Shown one piece after another: positions 15,879 to 16,247 of a stretch of 16,247 nucleotides of DNA. A model generated the notes under the pieces. It saw nothing but the letters and a program-made list of their open reading frames with translations, was not told the origin of the DNA and searched no databases. The first letter of the stretch is position 1. Each line of letters starts with the position of its first letter. A program made the translations under genes and the position numbers. Source of the DNA: Dipetalonema caudispina (Eukaryota > Nematoda > Chromadorea > Rhabditida > Onchocercidae); the NCBI GenBank assembly GCA_013365325.1, contig JABVXV010000674.1, positions 1 through 16,247 of the forward strand, in the 5' to 3' direction.

Positions 15879-16080
15879 AAAAAGCAAGAAACAACTGAAT
15901 TCAACGTAGTTAGTTCTTGATTTCAATTATGTTATGAACGGATTTTGTCATTCGCGTCCACAAATATTTTAATTTTGACCACATATCGCAAAATGGCTGG
16001 TGAAATCTTATGATTACTCTAATTGCTTTTTTCAAGCATTGAATTCAGTTTTTTTCAAATTAAAAGTTATCTCAGAAAAA

Positions 16081-16247
<167 letters not shown>

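Larger units (their letters stand above)
15077..16080. other. A-rich intergenic DNA without a supported gene
   Basis: No open frame, tRNA or rRNA feature is visible. The stretch holds degenerate direct repeats, an 11-bp inverted repeat around KpnI-like GGTACC sites and a 14-bp hairpin, described separately. Confidence 0.6.

Overview
The window is AT-rich eukaryotic DNA that looks like the genome of a parasitic nematode, most likely of the spirurid/filarial type. The evidence is short exons split by AT-rich introns of about 60 to 720 bases, GT...AG borders with TTTTCAG/TTTTAG-like acceptors, abundant homopolymer and triplet repeats, and a secreted protein built from modules typical of nematode cuticle or extracellular proteins. 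The species call is an inference. There is no bacterial-style gene and no recognisable transposon.

Positions 431 to 12286 hold one large plus-strand gene. I could follow it through 25 exons and 24 introns, all with GT...AG borders and with the reading phase conserved at every junction. The joined exons sum to 4020 nt, that is 1339 residues plus a stop. The true start codon was not found, so the model is 5'-partial. The order of modules is: the end of a probable signal peptide; a degenerate four-cysteine chitin-binding-like domain; four lustrin-type six-cysteine repeats; Kunitz domain 1; lustrin repeat 5; Kunitz domain 2; lustrin repeat 6; Kunitz domain 3; ten more lustrin repeats (16 in all); an EB module; a second EB/EGF-like cysteine segment; and an acidic, cysteine-free C-terminal tail. 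No membrane segment is visible apart from the N-terminal one. A secreted matrix or cuticle protein with protease-inhibitor modules is the most reasonable reading. The physiological role is unknown.

Positions 12287 to 16247 are mostly non-coding. The first few hundred bases are probably the 3' UTR of the large gene, with AATAAA at 12597. A weak four-exon minus-strand model lies at 12682-13761, converging on the large gene; its phases are compatible but it has no identified start and no clear family. From about 13737 to 15076 there is a degenerate minisatellite rich in CATGCA with a unit near 28 bases. Next comes A-rich DNA with degenerate direct repeats and a perfect 14-bp hairpin at 15843-15878.

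The window opens in a (TTA)n array and closes in a 107-base T homopolymer, which suggests a contig broken at both ends by low-complexity sequence.
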